A stretch of 64,000 nucleotides of DNA from Bifidobacterium colobi (GCF_018555455.1 NZ_JAFEJU010000002.1:522052-586051); one strand, 5' to 3'; counted from the stretch's first letter, positions 18,321 to 28,004 are shown. Made by a program: numbers and translations. The notes: a model not told the origin generated them from the letters alone.

Positions 18321-19898
18321 ATGGAGGGCATGGAACAAGCGCAAAAAATCCTGGAAGGGCTGGACGAGCGGCAGCGTGCGGCTGCCACCACGTTGCACGG
18401 GCCCGTGCGGATTATCGCCGGTGCAGGCGCCGGCAAAACACGTACGGTGACACGCCGAATCGCCTACGCGTGCGCCACCGGGGCATGGAAGCCCGAACGT
18501 GTGCTTGCCGTGACATTCTCCGTCAAAGCCGCAGCCGAAATGCGCGCCAGACTTACCCAGCTGGGACTTGCGGAATCAGCCGGCGGCATAGGCGGCAATA
18601 GCGCCGGAGTGACCGCCGCCACCTTCCATTCCGCAGCATTGCGGCAGCTCAACAGCGTATGGTCGGATGTCTGCGAAGCACCGTTCCCACATCTGATCGA
18701 AGACCAGCGCGATGTCGTCGCCCGAGCCATCACCCGCGTCACCGCCAGCAGCGACATCGATCCACTGATGGTGCGTGACGTGCTCGCCGAAATCAACTGG
18801 GCCAAAGTGAGCCTCATCGCGGTGGAGGATTACGCGCGCGTATGCACAGCCGCACAACATAGGCCACCCGCCGGTTTGGAAACTTCGCGATTCGCGAACA
18901 TCTACAGCGAATACGAGAAGGAGAAAACATCCAGAGGGGAGATTGACTTCGACGACATCCTGCTGCTCGTCTGCCATATCATGGATGATTTCCCGGAAGC
19001 CGCCGCGCAAATCCGTTCATCCATCGGCTGGCTCACCGTTGACGAATACCAGGATGTGTCGCCGCTGCAACATCGGTTGATGACCCTGTGGCTCGGTGCG
19101 TCAGGCGAGGAAGGCGGCCACGCCATGAACCGCAACATATGCGTAGTGGGCGATCCGGCGCAGACCATCTACTCGTTCGCCGGCGCATCCAGTTGGGATC
19201 TCATCAACTTCGCCGACGAATTCGGCCCGCTCGCCGCGGACATCGACCTGAACACCGACTATCGTTCCACGCCACAAGTGGTGGCGCTCGCCAACAAGGT
19301 GCTCGCCGCCGCGCCAAACCGCGAGGATTATCTGAAACTGGTTTCCGCCCGCGAACCCGGCGCCACAATAACCAGAACCGTCTATGCCACGGATGCCGAA
19401 GAAGCACAAGGCGTGGCCGCGCGCATCATGCGACTCATCCGGCAAGGCGTCAAACCATCCGATTGTGCGATCCTGACGCGCATCAACGCCCAGCAGGCGG
19501 TATTCGGCGCGGCACTACGCCAAGCGGGATTGAAATTCCGGGTGCGCAAGGACTCAGGATGGCAGTCGTCCGCGCTCGCCGACGACAACGCCAACAAACG
19601 CGCGATTCTGGAAGCGATGGGATTGGATGCAAGCGGGACGGCGCTCGCCGATGATCCAGGGGTCACCATCTCCACCATTCACGCATCCAAAGGTTTGGAA
19701 TTCGACCATGTGTTCATGATTGGCTGCTCGGAAGGATTGCTGCCGTTCGGCGCGCCCGAATCCGGGGATGCGCTGGAAGAGGAGAGGCGGCTGATGTACG
19801 TGGGCATCACACGAGCGCAGGATTCCCTGCATCTTTCGTACGCGAGAACCAAGGATGGATTTGGCGCGCAACAGCGCCGACCGTCCAGATTCCTGTAG
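18321..19898 (+). CDS. UvrD/PcrA-like DNA helicase, short form
   Basis: Superfamily 1A 3'-5' helicase with Walker A GAGAGKT, LAVTFSVKAAAEM (motif Ia), DEYQDVSPLQHRL (motif II), GDPAQTIYSFAGA (motif III), STIHASKGLEFDHVFMIG (motif V) and YVGITRAQDSLHLSYAR (motif VI). All core motifs are present, yet the protein is only about 525 residues, against 650-750 for UvrD/PcrA. It ends just after motif VI with no HRDC or zinc-binding tail. Possible starts are GTG 18267, ATG 18321 and ATG 18330. It is divergent from the APH-fold gene, as in other actinobacteria. Confidence 0.88.
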   Translation: MEGMEQAQKILEGLDERQRAAATTLHGPVRIIAGAGAGKTRTVTRRIAYACATGAWKPERVLAVTFSVKAAAEMRARLTQLGLAESAGGIGGNSAGVTAATFHSAALRQLNSVWSDVCEAPFPHLIEDQRDVVARAITRVTASSDIDPLMVRDVLAEINWAKVSLIAVEDYARVCTAAQHRPPAGLETSRFANIYSEYEKEKTSRGEIDFDDILLLVCHIMDDFPEAAAQIRSSIGWLTVDEYQDVSPLQHRLMTLWLGASGEEGGHAMNRNICVVGDPAQTIYSFAGASSWDLINFADEFGPLAADIDLNTDYRSTPQVVALANKVLAAAPNREDYLKLVSAREPGATITRTVYATDAEEAQGVAARIMRLIRQGVKPSDCAILTRINAQQAVFGAALRQAGLKFRVRKDSGWQSSALADDNANKRAILEAMGLDASGTALADDPGVTISTIHASKGLEFDHVFMIGCSEGLLPFGAPESGDALEEERRLMYVGITRAQDSLHLSYARTKDGFGAQQRRPSRFL

Positions 19899-19917
19899 GT
19901 GATCTTGTATACGCCTC

Positions 19918-19967
19918 ATACGCTGATGGCCTCGATGTTCCTGAGCATCGAGGCCATCAGCGTATGG
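19918..19967. terminator. strong bidirectional terminator
   Basis: A perfect 21-bp stem (19918-19938 with 19947-19967) with an 8-base loop lies between the convergent helicase and Zincin_2 genes. Confidence 0.85.
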
Positions 19968-20002
19968 ATTGAGCGCTTGCACGCATCCGGGGATTGTGCG
20001 GG

Positions 20003-21772
20003 CTACTTAGTGGAATCTCCGTCCGTTCCGGTATCGCCGCCAGTGCTTCCAGTGCTGCCAGCGTCCTCGCCGTCGGTACCGGCATCACCTTCGTCGAGCA
20101 GTTTGGAGAGCTCGGCATCCCAGTCGATGTCCGAGCTCTTGCCATCCGCGGCGGGATGAGCGGCATGCGCATCGCCGCCGGCCGTCGACGCATCGGACGG
20201 ATTGCCGGAGGTGGTGCTGTGACCGGATTCGGCATCGCCGGGCAGTACCGGCAGCAGATCCGGGTGTGACCACTTGGCGTCTCGGCCTTCGGATCCTTCC
20301 GCGGCGGTGATCATCTCCCAGAGCCCTGCAGCCTCGCGCATGCGCTTCGGACGCAACTGCAGGCCGAGCAGACTTTCGAACGTACGTTCCGCCGGGCCGC
20401 CCATGGCGCGCTCGCGGCGCATCATCTCACGCAACTGTTCGATATGCGGCAGGTGGGCCATGCCGGCGCGCCACACCACGCAATCCACCCAGCCTTCGAC
20501 CATGGCCAGCAGTGATTCCAATGATGCCAATGCCTCACGCTGCTCCGGAGTGTCCGGAATGCCCACCTTGGTAAGGTTCACAGCGCCGGAAATCGACTCT
20601 GGATCCATGCTGGTGGCATCGCGCAGCTGCTCTTCCATAGCATCCAGATCAATGGAGATGCCGCGGGCGTATTTGCCGATCAACGCCTCGAATCGGGGCA
20701 TCAGCCACGGCACGGAGGCATAGAGGCGCGCGTGCGCCATTTCCTGCAAAGCCAGGAATGAGAGCACTTCGGATTCGGGAATCTTTTCGGTGGTGTTGAA
20801 ATCAGCGAATGCGGCTTCGAACTGCGCATTGAGCTCGTCGTCCTGCGTGCTGGACTGTGCATCGGACTGTGCATCGGATGCATGTGCGTTGCCATCAGCC
20901 GGCGTATGCGCGGAAGTGAAGCCTATCGGATTGCCGGAACCCGTGCCTGCGGCATCATCAGCCTGATTGGATGGCTGATCGGCAGGCGTCGCACCGTTGA
21001 GCATGGCAGCATATTCGGTGGCGTTCTGCGCGATGAGTCCACCGGCAGGATTCTTGAGCAGTGCGATGCCTTGATCAAAGCTACCGTGCACTTCATGGCT
21101 TAGATTGCCGGCCGCATGCCCCAGCTGCATCGCAAACGACGTATTGCCGAGCAGCTTCATCAGTTGGGCCGGATTCTTCATGCCGTCAGGGATCGGGATT
21201 GGAATCGGGCCGGCGAACATGCCGGCGATTTCACCTTCGCCGTCGCCCAACATGCCGCCCAAACGTTCGGAAATCACCGAAGCAAGTGCATCATTCATCG
21301 ATTCGGCAACCGGGGCCGCGAACTTGGCCCACTGGTCGATCGTGCCCTCCACCCACGCGGCGCGCGTCAGCACATCGGGTTCACCGGGAGCGGGATTGAA
21401 TGCGCAGGCGGTATCCAGCCACAGATTCGCCTCGCTCATGGCGCGGCGTGCAGCCTCACCGTCTGCCGCGGACACCGTGGAGGCGGAACCGGAGGCGTTC
21501 GCCTGCTGCAATGCGATGGACTTGGCCAGCTTGACGTTGATTGGGCCTTCCTCCACCGTGCGCTGCATATCAGACATGGTGTTGAGCCCGCCTGCGGTGA
21601 ATGCGGCCATCATCTGCTGCACTTCGGCGGGATCCGGCAAACGGCTGGGATCCTGACTCATCAGTTGCTCGCGAATCTCTTCCGGCAGCTGGCTGATTTG
21701 CTGCCATGCCGCCTCGCCCTGAATCGGCCCGAAGCATTTGATCAGCCACTCGTGAATAGCGTTGTCGTCCAT
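20003..21772 (-). CDS. Zincin_2 (COG5282) family protein, first metal His replaced
   Basis: 589 residues. It matches the actinobacterial zinc-dependent metalloprotease-like family usually encoded near a membrane S16 protease: WVEGTIDQWAKFAAPVAESM, GPIPIPIPDGM, then LALQEMAHARLYASVPWLM and MVEGWVDCVVWRA. The HExxH-like site reads QEMAH (343-347), with Gln where the first zinc histidine is expected; the later EGWVD (426-430) is intact. A 75-residue Gly/Ala/Ser/Asp insertion (about 251-325) and an acidic low-complexity C-terminus (about 505-589) are lineage features. It may not be an active protease. ATG 21772 is the first start. Confidence 0.8.
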   Translation of the reverse strand: MDDNAIHEWLIKCFGPIQGEAAWQQISQLPEEIREQLMSQDPSRLPDPAEVQQMMAAFTAGGLNTMSDMQRTVEEGPINVKLAKSIALQQANASGSASTVSAADGEAARRAMSEANLWLDTACAFNPAPGEPDVLTRAAWVEGTIDQWAKFAAPVAESMNDALASVISERLGGMLGDGEGEIAGMFAGPIPIPIPDGMKNPAQLMKLLGNTSFAMQLGHAAGNLSHEVHGSFDQGIALLKNPAGGLIAQNATEYAAMLNGATPADQPSNQADDAAGTGSGNPIGFTSAHTPADGNAHASDAQSDAQSSTQDDELNAQFEAAFADFNTTEKIPESEVLSFLALQEMAHARLYASVPWLMPRFEALIGKYARGISIDLDAMEEQLRDATSMDPESISGAVNLTKVGIPDTPEQREALASLESLLAMVEGWVDCVVWRAGMAHLPHIEQLREMMRRERAMGGPAERTFESLLGLQLRPKRMREAAGLWEMITAAEGSEGRDAKWSHPDLLPVLPGDAESGHSTTSGNPSDASTAGGDAHAAHPAADGKSSDIDWDAELSKLLDEGDAGTDGEDAGSTGSTGGDTGTDGDSTK

Positions 21773-21919
21773 GCGTATCCTTCTTTGCCGCGGTGTTCCC
21801 TAAGGTTCGATTACCACAAGTGTATGCGTTGGCGCGCACGTTCGCCTGCGGCCAAGGTGTCAGACGGGTTGCAGGTGCCATCTGCCCGCGGCTTTGCCCA
21901 TGGATCCTCTCATGGTTTC

Positions 21920-21960
21920 GCCGGTGGTGCTGCCGGTCGGTCTGCCGGTGGTGCTGCCGG
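21920..21960. repeat. 17-base direct repeat upstream of the S16 gene
   Basis: GCCGGTGGTGCTGCCGG occurs at 21920-21936 and again at 21944-21960, 24 bases apart, 40 bases before the next start codon. A binding-site role is possible but untested. Confidence 0.6.
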
Positions 21961-22000
21961 ACGCGTGGTTATCATCCTGCCCCTTAATACACTGTTGATT

Positions 22001-22840
22001 ATGTTCGCACGTTTCAAACGCTATGTTGCATCCCATTCGCGCCGTTATTTCGCCGGCGCGTTAGCGGTGCTGCTCGCCATCGTGATACTGCTCTTGCCCA
22101 GTGCCTACGTCATTGAGATGCCCGGGCCTACGCAGGATGTGCTGGGCAAGGTTGACGGTGAGGATGTGATTGCCGTTTCCGGTGCCGGCGTGCGCACGTA
22201 TAAGGATTCCGGCAAGCTGCTGCTGGTCACGGTAAGCGCTTCGGGAGTGCCCGGATACCCGATCATCAATGTGCAGGCGGTATGGGGATGGTTGAATCCG
22301 CACGTGGAGGTCATGCCGCGTGAGGCGGTGGTGCCGGTCGGGCAGACGGCGGATGAGTATCAGCGGAAAGTGGATTCCGATATGTCCGGTTCGCAGAGCA
22401 AGGCCAGCACAGTGGGCTTGCGTTACGTGCAACAGCATGCCGATGAGCTTGGTGTAGATGCCAAGGCGGCGGCCAAGGCGGACATCAGCATGCATGTGGA
22501 TAAGATTGGCGGGCCTTCTGCTGGCATGATGTACACGCTTGGATTGATTGATAAGCTCACTCCGGCCAAGGAAAGCGGCGGCAAAACGATCGCCGGCACC
22601 GGTACCATCAACGCCAAAGGCAAGGTGGGCAAGATCGGCGGCATCAGGTTGAAGATGCTTGCGGCCAAACGCGACGGTGCCACATGGTTCCTGGCTCCCG
22701 AAGGCAATTGCGCTGAAGTGGTCGGACATGTGCCGCAGGGTGTACGCGATGTGAAAGTCGCCACGCTGGACGAGGCGTATCAGGCTCTGGTTGCCATCGG
22801 CAAAGGCCAAGCCGATCAGCTACCGCATTGCGAGGCCTGA
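22001..22840 (+). CDS. membrane-anchored Lon-type (S16) serine protease lacking PDZ
   Basis: 279 residues: one N-terminal membrane helix (16-38), the conserved VIEMPGPTQDVLG after it, a DMSGSQSKAS segment, then the S16 domain. The Ser/Lys dyad is Ser173 in GGPSAGMM and Lys218 in IGGIRLKML. The carboxyl segment FLAPEGNC is also conserved. Actinobacterial relatives such as the mycobacterial one are longer (about 340) because a PDZ domain sits between SQ-helix and protease; here only about 30 residues separate them. The domain faces outside the membrane. ATG 22001 was chosen as the codon just before the basic-hydrophobic anchor. It is divergent from the Zincin_2 gene. Confidence 0.85.
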   Translation: MFARFKRYVASHSRRYFAGALAVLLAIVILLLPSAYVIEMPGPTQDVLGKVDGEDVIAVSGAGVRTYKDSGKLLLVTVSASGVPGYPIINVQAVWGWLNPHVEVMPREAVVPVGQTADEYQRKVDSDMSGSQSKASTVGLRYVQQHADELGVDAKAAAKADISMHVDKIGGPSAGMMYTLGLIDKLTPAKESGGKTIAGTGTINAKGKVGKIGGIRLKMLAAKRDGATWFLAPEGNCAEVVGHVPQGVRDVKVATLDEAYQALVAIGKGQADQLPHCEA

Positions 22841-22959
22841 AAAGCCGAGCGTTGCAGTCGCTGATACGGCGGTTATGCAGCAGCCGGTACGCTGATCGGT
22901 GGTCACACAGCGAGATTTTTCGTGGATGTTAACGCGATTGTTCGCTAAGGCTTGCTAAT

Positions 22960-23385
22960 GTGTCCTCTGTGAATCAAACGGCATCACAGAACGCTGAAGA
23001 ATTTGGGTTTAAGCCCGGAGACATTGTCCAGGAATGGCTCTGGGACGACGACGTGGATGATTCCATTCGCGCCAAGATCGAGGATCTCACCGGCGAAGAC
23101 CTCGTGGACGAGGATTACAACTCCGCGGTGGATGGTGTGATCCTGTGGTGGCGCGATGGCGATGATGAGGATGAATTGTCCGACACCATCGTCGACGCAT
23201 GCGGCGTATTGGACGACGATGCTCCATTGTGGGTGCTGACTCCAAAGCCGGGTCGACCGGGTGCTGCAAGTTCCTCCACCGTGCAGTCCGCCGCCCAGAC
23301 CGCCGGCATGAACGCCGCCACTCCGCTGACCGTCAGCAAGGATTGGAACGGCATTCGTCTGCGCGCATTCGGCAAGGGCCGCTGA
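22960..23385 (+). CDS. DUF3052 family protein
   Basis: 141 residues, matching the actinobacterial DUF3052 pattern: FGFKPGDIVQEWLWDDDVDD, then IRAKIEDLTGEDLVDEDY, VDGVILWWRDGDDEDELSD, LWVLTPKPGRPGA and a C-terminal SKDWNGIRLRAFGKGR. It is acidic in the N-terminal half and basic at the end. Start is GTG 22960 or GTG 22969. Function is unknown. Confidence 0.88.
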   Translation: MSSVNQTASQNAEEFGFKPGDIVQEWLWDDDVDDSIRAKIEDLTGEDLVDEDYNSAVDGVILWWRDGDDEDELSDTIVDACGVLDDDAPLWVLTPKPGRPGAASSSTVQSAAQTAGMNAATPLTVSKDWNGIRLRAFGKGR

Positions 23386-23420
23386 TAAACGCCTGTTGCG
23401 TGTAATCGCTTTCAATGCGG

Positions 23421-23448
23421 TGGCAACAATAGCTTGGCAACAATAGCT
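23421..23448. repeat. 14-base perfect tandem duplication
   Basis: TGGCAACAATAGCT occurs twice in succession (23421-23434 and 23435-23448) between the DUF3052 gene and the tRNA promoter. Confidence 0.8.
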
Positions 23449-23508
23449 TGGTGATTGTGCAGCGCTAGCCCGGTGAACGGGCTTCCGCGGCACGCCCGAC
23501 ACGTCAAG

Positions 23509-23539
23509 TTGACAGAGTGTGCTGGTCATGCGCTATTGT
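23509..23539 (+). promoter_or_regulatory. promoter of tRNA-Val
   Basis: TTGACA at 23509-23514 is followed by TATTGT at 23534-23539, with a long 19-base spacer; the tRNA 5' end lies ten bases further on. Confidence 0.5.
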
Positions 23540-23549
23540 TGACACCCGC

Positions 23550-23623
23550 GGGCAATTAGCTCAGTTGGTTAGAGCGCCACCTTTACACGGTGGATGTCGG
23601 GGGTTCGAGTCCCTCATTGCCCA
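23550..23623 (+). tRNA. tRNA-Val (anticodon TAC)
   Basis: A 74-base cloverleaf: acceptor stem GGGCAAT with ATTGCCC, D arm GCTC/GAGC, anticodon stem CCACC/GGTGG around TTTACAC (anticodon TAC), T stem GGGGG/CCCTC with loop TTCGAGT, discriminator A. CCA is not encoded (the next bases are CAG). Confidence 0.96.
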
Positions 23624-23836
23624 CAGAGTTGTACTCTTTATATGTGTGTTCTGATACACGCTTTTCATGGTTGTCGAATCCCCATCGCATCAAATCAGCG
23701 CACCCGTGCAGCGCATATGCATCTTGCGTTTCAACGGTTGAATCTGTGAAGTTCGGCTTTCATTACATGAATGAGTCGTAACAATCACGTAGAGTGTTGG
23801 GCAGAGTGTTTAATCCAGCAGGAGGTTGATCGGCCG

Positions 23837-25537
23837 ATGGCGAAGGAACTTCGTGAAGGGGACGGCAAAGCCGGAATCGCACGCGCAGGTAAGAGGAAGA
23901 TGGGATATGACACCGCGCAGGTGGATGCGTTCCTGGAGCGTGCTCATGCACTGTACGACAGTGACGGAATCAACCTCACCCAGCAGGATATTCAGTCCGT
24001 GTCCTTTGATTTGACCAAAGACGGCTATGTGATTAGCCAGGTCGATGCCGCACTGCATCGTCTGGAACGCGCCGTGGTCGACAAGCAGACCGCATGGGAG
24101 ATTTCGCAGCAGGGACGTGTGGCGTGGAAGGCGCAGACCGAAAAGCTGTATCAGGAGATTGCCTCGCATGTGGAGCGTGCTGAACGTCAGCGCTTCAAGC
24201 CCGGCGAGCCCAAGCATCCCTCTTATGACAAGAAGCAGGTCGATCGTATTGCCGACCAGGTGGTGGACAAGGCCGCTGCCGCGCTCGGCGTGGACGGTGT
24301 GACCGAGGAGGATGTCCGTTCCCTGGCCGATCTCAACGCCAGCGCCGTGAATAATGTGATTTTCACTCAGCGCAAGGGCAAGAAGGGATACGACGAACGT
24401 CAGGTCGACTACTTCCTCAACGTATGCGTCCAGCTGTTGAGCCGTTTGGAATCCTATGCCCGTATCGGCGATCTCGTAGAGCCCGGTGCCCCGCAGGCTG
24501 ATGATCAGGAATCCTCCGCGCCAACGGGCAGCAATGCAACGGCACCGGTTGAAGAGGTGTCGCCGCTGATTTCCGCTGACGTGCAGCGCACTGTTGCGGC
24601 TGCAGCGCCAACGGTAGCCGCAGTGTCCTCCGGCGAGTCCTTTGATGCGTTGCGTCAGGCCGAACAGAACCTGTTCCCATCGCCCGCAGCTTCCGAATCG
24701 CCGGTAGTGGTGACGCCGAACGCCACGGTGACGCCGAATCCAACCCCTGTTGCCTTTGAACCGTCCGCGCCGGCTGCACAGCCCGTATCTGCACCGTCTG
24801 CACCTGCACAGTCCGTATCTGCCCAGCCTGCAGCGGCCCCGGTGGCTCCGACTGCGGTACCGGAGCGAGCAACCGAGCCGATTGCACGACCTCAGCAGAC
24901 TGCTCAGCCTGCAGAACCTGTGACCGCAGCACCATCTCAGCCAGCAGGAGAGTCTCGACAGTTCCAGTCATCCGCCAGTGCATTGCCATCATTCCAGCCG
25001 CAGGCGCACCCGGTATCCACTGCCGCCGAGCCGACGGTCGCGGTCACCGGCCCGGATGCCGATATCGTGAATCATCTTTCCCAGGGGCCGACGGTTACCA
25101 CATCGCAGGACTTCACGACCGCCAACACCAATGCCTCGCTGGCTGCGCTGGCACATATGGCCGAGGTCTCTCAGGAGATGCCGGCGGTGGAGGCACCGTC
25201 GTTCGCGCCGCAGTCGGCAAGCTTCGAACAGCTCAATCCGATTACGCTGAACGAAACTCCCGAACAGGCCACACCAATGCCGGATTCGTTCGCCCCGCAA
25301 AGCGCTGTGCCGGCCACTTCGCCTGCCGCCCCCTCAACTGCCTCGACTGTGCCGTCTGGCACTGATTCCAGTGCTGATGCCGGTACCGATGCAGGTAGCA
25401 AGTCCAATGCGCAGCCGCAGGGCACGTCAAAGGACACGAGTGATTCCTACTCGATGTTCAACAGCGATTTCAGCCTGTCCATCCCGGATCTTTCGTTCCC
25501 CACGCTCCATACCGACAACGTAAAGAAGGAACAGTGA
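23837..25537 (+). CDS. DivIVA-like coiled-coil protein with long Pro/Ala/Ser tail
   Basis: 566 residues. The N-terminal 215 contain four related segments with the DivIVA-domain signature: KMGYDTAQVDAFLERA, KDGYVISQVDAALHRLE, SYDKKQVDRIADQV and KGYDERQVDYFLNVCVQLLS. Residues about 230-540 are disordered, rich in Pro, Ala, Ser and Thr, and the C-terminus ends in a short aromatic patch (SMFNSDFSLSIPDLSF). DivIVA proteins scaffold membranes at poles and septa; this role is inferred. AGGAGG lies 11 bases before ATG 23837. Its stop overlaps the dxr start by four bases, so the two are translationally coupled. Confidence 0.8.
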   Translation: MAKELREGDGKAGIARAGKRKMGYDTAQVDAFLERAHALYDSDGINLTQQDIQSVSFDLTKDGYVISQVDAALHRLERAVVDKQTAWEISQQGRVAWKAQTEKLYQEIASHVERAERQRFKPGEPKHPSYDKKQVDRIADQVVDKAAAALGVDGVTEEDVRSLADLNASAVNNVIFTQRKGKKGYDERQVDYFLNVCVQLLSRLESYARIGDLVEPGAPQADDQESSAPTGSNATAPVEEVSPLISADVQRTVAAAAPTVAAVSSGESFDALRQAEQNLFPSPAASESPVVVTPNATVTPNPTPVAFEPSAPAAQPVSAPSAPAQSVSAQPAAAPVAPTAVPERATEPIARPQQTAQPAEPVTAAPSQPAGESRQFQSSASALPSFQPQAHPVSTAAEPTVAVTGPDADIVNHLSQGPTVTTSQDFTTANTNASLAALAHMAEVSQEMPAVEAPSFAPQSASFEQLNPITLNETPEQATPMPDSFAPQSAVPATSPAAPSTASTVPSGTDSSADAGTDAGSKSNAQPQGTSKDTSDSYSMFNSDFSLSIPDLSFPTLHTDNVKKEQ

Positions 25538-26721
25538 GCGAAGTCTCAAACCGCAGCGTTGTTCTTCTCGGATCCACCGGATCCATTGGCACTCAAGGCC
25601 TCGACGTCATCAGCCGGCACCCGGAACGGTTCACCGTTACCGGTTTGGCTGCCGGTGGCGCGCATATCGCATTGCTTGCCCAGCAGGCCGCACAGTTCCA
25701 TGTACCACAGGTCGCGGTATTCGATGCCTCCAAAGTCAAGGAGCTCACGGAGGCATTGGAAGCTGCTGGCGCCCGTGAAACCAAGGTGAGCGGCGGGCCG
25801 CAAGCGGTGATTGCCCTTGCCGGTTCCGGTGCTGATGTGGTACTGAACGGCATTACCGGTTCGATTGGCTTGGAACCGTCGATTGCCGCATTGCAGGCTG
25901 GCTCCCAGCTGGCATTGGCCAATAAGGAATCGGTGGTTGCCGGCGGCCATCTGCTGTTCAGTTCGCAGGTGCGCGCCAATCAGATCAATCCGGTTGATTC
26001 CGAGCATTCCGCCATCTGGCAGTCCCTGCGCTCGGGCGTGCATGCCGAAGTCGCCAAGCTGATCGTTACTGCATCCGGCGGCCCGTTCCGCGGTTGGAAG
26101 CGCGCCGATATGGAACACATCACTCCAGAGCAGGCGCTGCATCATCCCACGTGGAACATGGGTCCGGTGGTGACGATCAACTCCTCGACGCTGATGAATA
26201 AGGGTCTCGAGGTCATCGAGGCATCCCGCTTGTTCGATGTGCCTCCGGAACGCATCGAAGTCACCGTTCATCCGCAATCTATCGTGCACTCCATGGTGGA
26301 ATTCGTTGACGGTGCAACCATCAGCCAAGCCTCGCCGCCGGATATGCGTCTGCCCATCGCTTTGGGCCTTTCCGCCCCGGATCGCATGGATAACGTGGCG
26401 GCCGCCTGCGATTGGACCAAGGCGGCGACTTGGACGTTTGAACCATTGGATAATGAGGCGTTCCCCGCCGTCCAGCTGGCTCGCCACTGCCTTGCCGCAT
26501 CCGAGAAGCATACTGCCGTGTTGAATGCCGCCAACGAGCAGGCCGTGCACGCCTTCCTGGAGCATCGTCTGCCGTACCTCGGCATTGTGGACACGGTCAA
26601 AGCAGTGCTGGATGAGATGGATGCCGAACTTCGCGGCAATCCTTTGTTCGCCAACGTGGAGGAAATGAGCCAACTGGAGCTTGAGGCACGCAAGCGCGCG
26701 GACGATTTGATAAGCAAGTAG
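25534..26721 (+). CDS. dxr: 1-deoxy-D-xylulose-5-phosphate reductoisomerase
   Basis: Second enzyme of the MEP isoprenoid pathway; it turns DXP into MEP with NADPH. The 395 residues show the NADPH loop GSTGSIGTQGLDV, NKESVVAGG, ASGGPFRGW, the metal/substrate residues around KGLEVIEA and HPQSIVHSMVEF. GTG 25534 overlaps the DivIVA-like stop (GTGA). The gene is followed by ispG from the same pathway. Confidence 0.97.
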   Translation: MSEVSNRSVVLLGSTGSIGTQGLDVISRHPERFTVTGLAAGGAHIALLAQQAAQFHVPQVAVFDASKVKELTEALEAAGARETKVSGGPQAVIALAGSGADVVLNGITGSIGLEPSIAALQAGSQLALANKESVVAGGHLLFSSQVRANQINPVDSEHSAIWQSLRSGVHAEVAKLIVTASGGPFRGWKRADMEHITPEQALHHPTWNMGPVVTINSSTLMNKGLEVIEASRLFDVPPERIEVTVHPQSIVHSMVEFVDGATISQASPPDMRLPIALGLSAPDRMDNVAAACDWTKAATWTFEPLDNEAFPAVQLARHCLAASEKHTAVLNAANEQAVHAFLEHRLPYLGIVDTVKAVLDEMDAELRGNPLFANVEEMSQLELEARKRADDLISK

Positions 26722-26735
26722 CAGTTTCTTCTCGG

Positions 26736-26764
26736 CTTCCCTCATGCTGGAACTGTGAGGGAAG
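26736..26764 (+). terminator. hairpin between dxr and ispG
   Basis: A 9-bp stem cttccctca/tgagggaag (26736-26744 with 26756-26764) ends nine bases before the ispG ATG. No T run follows, so it may instead be an mRNA leader structure that limits ispG translation. Confidence 0.5.
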
Positions 26765-26773
26765 TCCAAGAAT

Positions 26774-27991
26774 ATGAAAGGCATTAGCTTGAATCCTGTA
26801 AACAAGCCGTTCCGTAAAACCGGCGATCCCATTGAACTCACCAGCGAATCCCCGCTGCATCCGCGTCGCAAGTCGCGTCGCATCATGGTAGGACCGGTGC
26901 CGGTGGGCGGGGGAGCCCCCATCTCCGTGCAGTCCATGACCAATACGCTGACCGCCGATGTGCCGGCCACGCTGCAGCAGATCGCCGAGCTCACCGCTGC
27001 CGGCTGCGACATCGTACGCGTTGCCGTGCCAAGCCAGGATGATGCCGACGCATTGCCGGAGATTTGCAGGAAATCCCCGATTCCGGTGATCGCGGACATT
27101 CACTTCCAGTCCAAGTACGTGTTCCAGGCCATCGACGCAGGTTGCGCCGCAGTGCGTGTGAACCCGGGCAATATTCGCAAATTCGACGAGGTCGGTCCCT
27201 CCATCTGCAAGGCGGCCACGGATGCCGGCATCTCACTGCGCATTGGCGTGAACGCCGGCTCGCTCGACAAGGAACTGTACGCCAAGTACGGCGGTCCGAC
27301 TCCCGAGGCTCTGGTGGCTTCCGCACTGAAGGAAGCGCACATGTTCGAGGACGTCGGTTTCCATGATTTCAAAATCTCGGTCAAACATCATGATGTGATC
27401 ACCATGGTGGAAACCTACCGACTGCTCGCCTCCAAGGGCGACTGGCCCCTGCATTTGGGCGTTACCGAAGCCGGTCCGGCATGGCAAGGCACCATCAAAT
27501 CCTGTCTTGCATTCGGCGCACTGTTGGCTGAGGGCATTGGCGACACGATTCGCGTGTCCCTTTCCGCCCCGCCGGTCGAAGAAGTCAAGGTGGGTTGCAA
27601 ACTGTTGGAATACATGGGCTTGCGCCCGCGTAAGTTCGACATTATCTCCTGCCCGAGCTGCGGTCGCGCTCAGGTGGATGTGATTCAGCTGGCTTCCGCC
27701 GTGACCGAAGGCCTCAAAGATATCACGGCCCCGATTCGCGTGGCCGTGATGGGCTGCATCGTCAACGGTCCGGGCGAGGCACGAGAAGCCGACCTCGGTG
27801 TGGCTTCCGGTAACGGTAAGGGACAGATCTTCATCAAAGGCAAGGTCATCAAAACTGTGCCGGAAGATCAGATCGTCGACACCTTGCTCACCATCGCCAA
27901 CGATATCGCTGCCCAAATGGAAGCGGACGGTAAGGTTCCGGCGAACGCCACCGGTCCCGTCGTCGTCCCAATCCAGCATCCTGGCCACTGA
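26774..27991 (+). CDS. ispG: 4-hydroxy-3-methylbut-2-enyl diphosphate synthase
   Basis: Iron-sulfur enzyme of the MEP pathway that converts MEcPP to HMBPP. The 405-residue protein has the N-terminal [18 protein letters not shown], the barrel segments [10 protein letters not shown] and RVNPGNIRK, and the 4Fe-4S ligands in CPSCGR and GCIVNGPGE, as in other IspG. It is the second MEP gene in a row after dxr. ATG 26774 is the first start downstream of the hairpin. Confidence 0.97.
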   Translation: MKGISLNPVNKPFRKTGDPIELTSESPLHPRRKSRRIMVGPVPVGGGAPISVQSMTNTLTADVPATLQQIAELTAAGCDIVRVAVPSQDDADALPEICRKSPIPVIADIHFQSKYVFQAIDAGCAAVRVNPGNIRKFDEVGPSICKAATDAGISLRIGVNAGSLDKELYAKYGGPTPEALVASALKEAHMFEDVGFHDFKISVKHHDVITMVETYRLLASKGDWPLHLGVTEAGPAWQGTIKSCLAFGALLAEGIGDTIRVSLSAPPVEEVKVGCKLLEYMGLRPRKFDIISCPSCGRAQVDVIQLASAVTEGLKDITAPIRVAVMGCIVNGPGEAREADLGVASGNGKGQIFIKGKVIKTVPEDQIVDTLLTIANDIAAQMEADGKVPANATGPVVVPIQHPGH

Positions 27992-28004
27992 CCGTTGAGG
28001 GATT

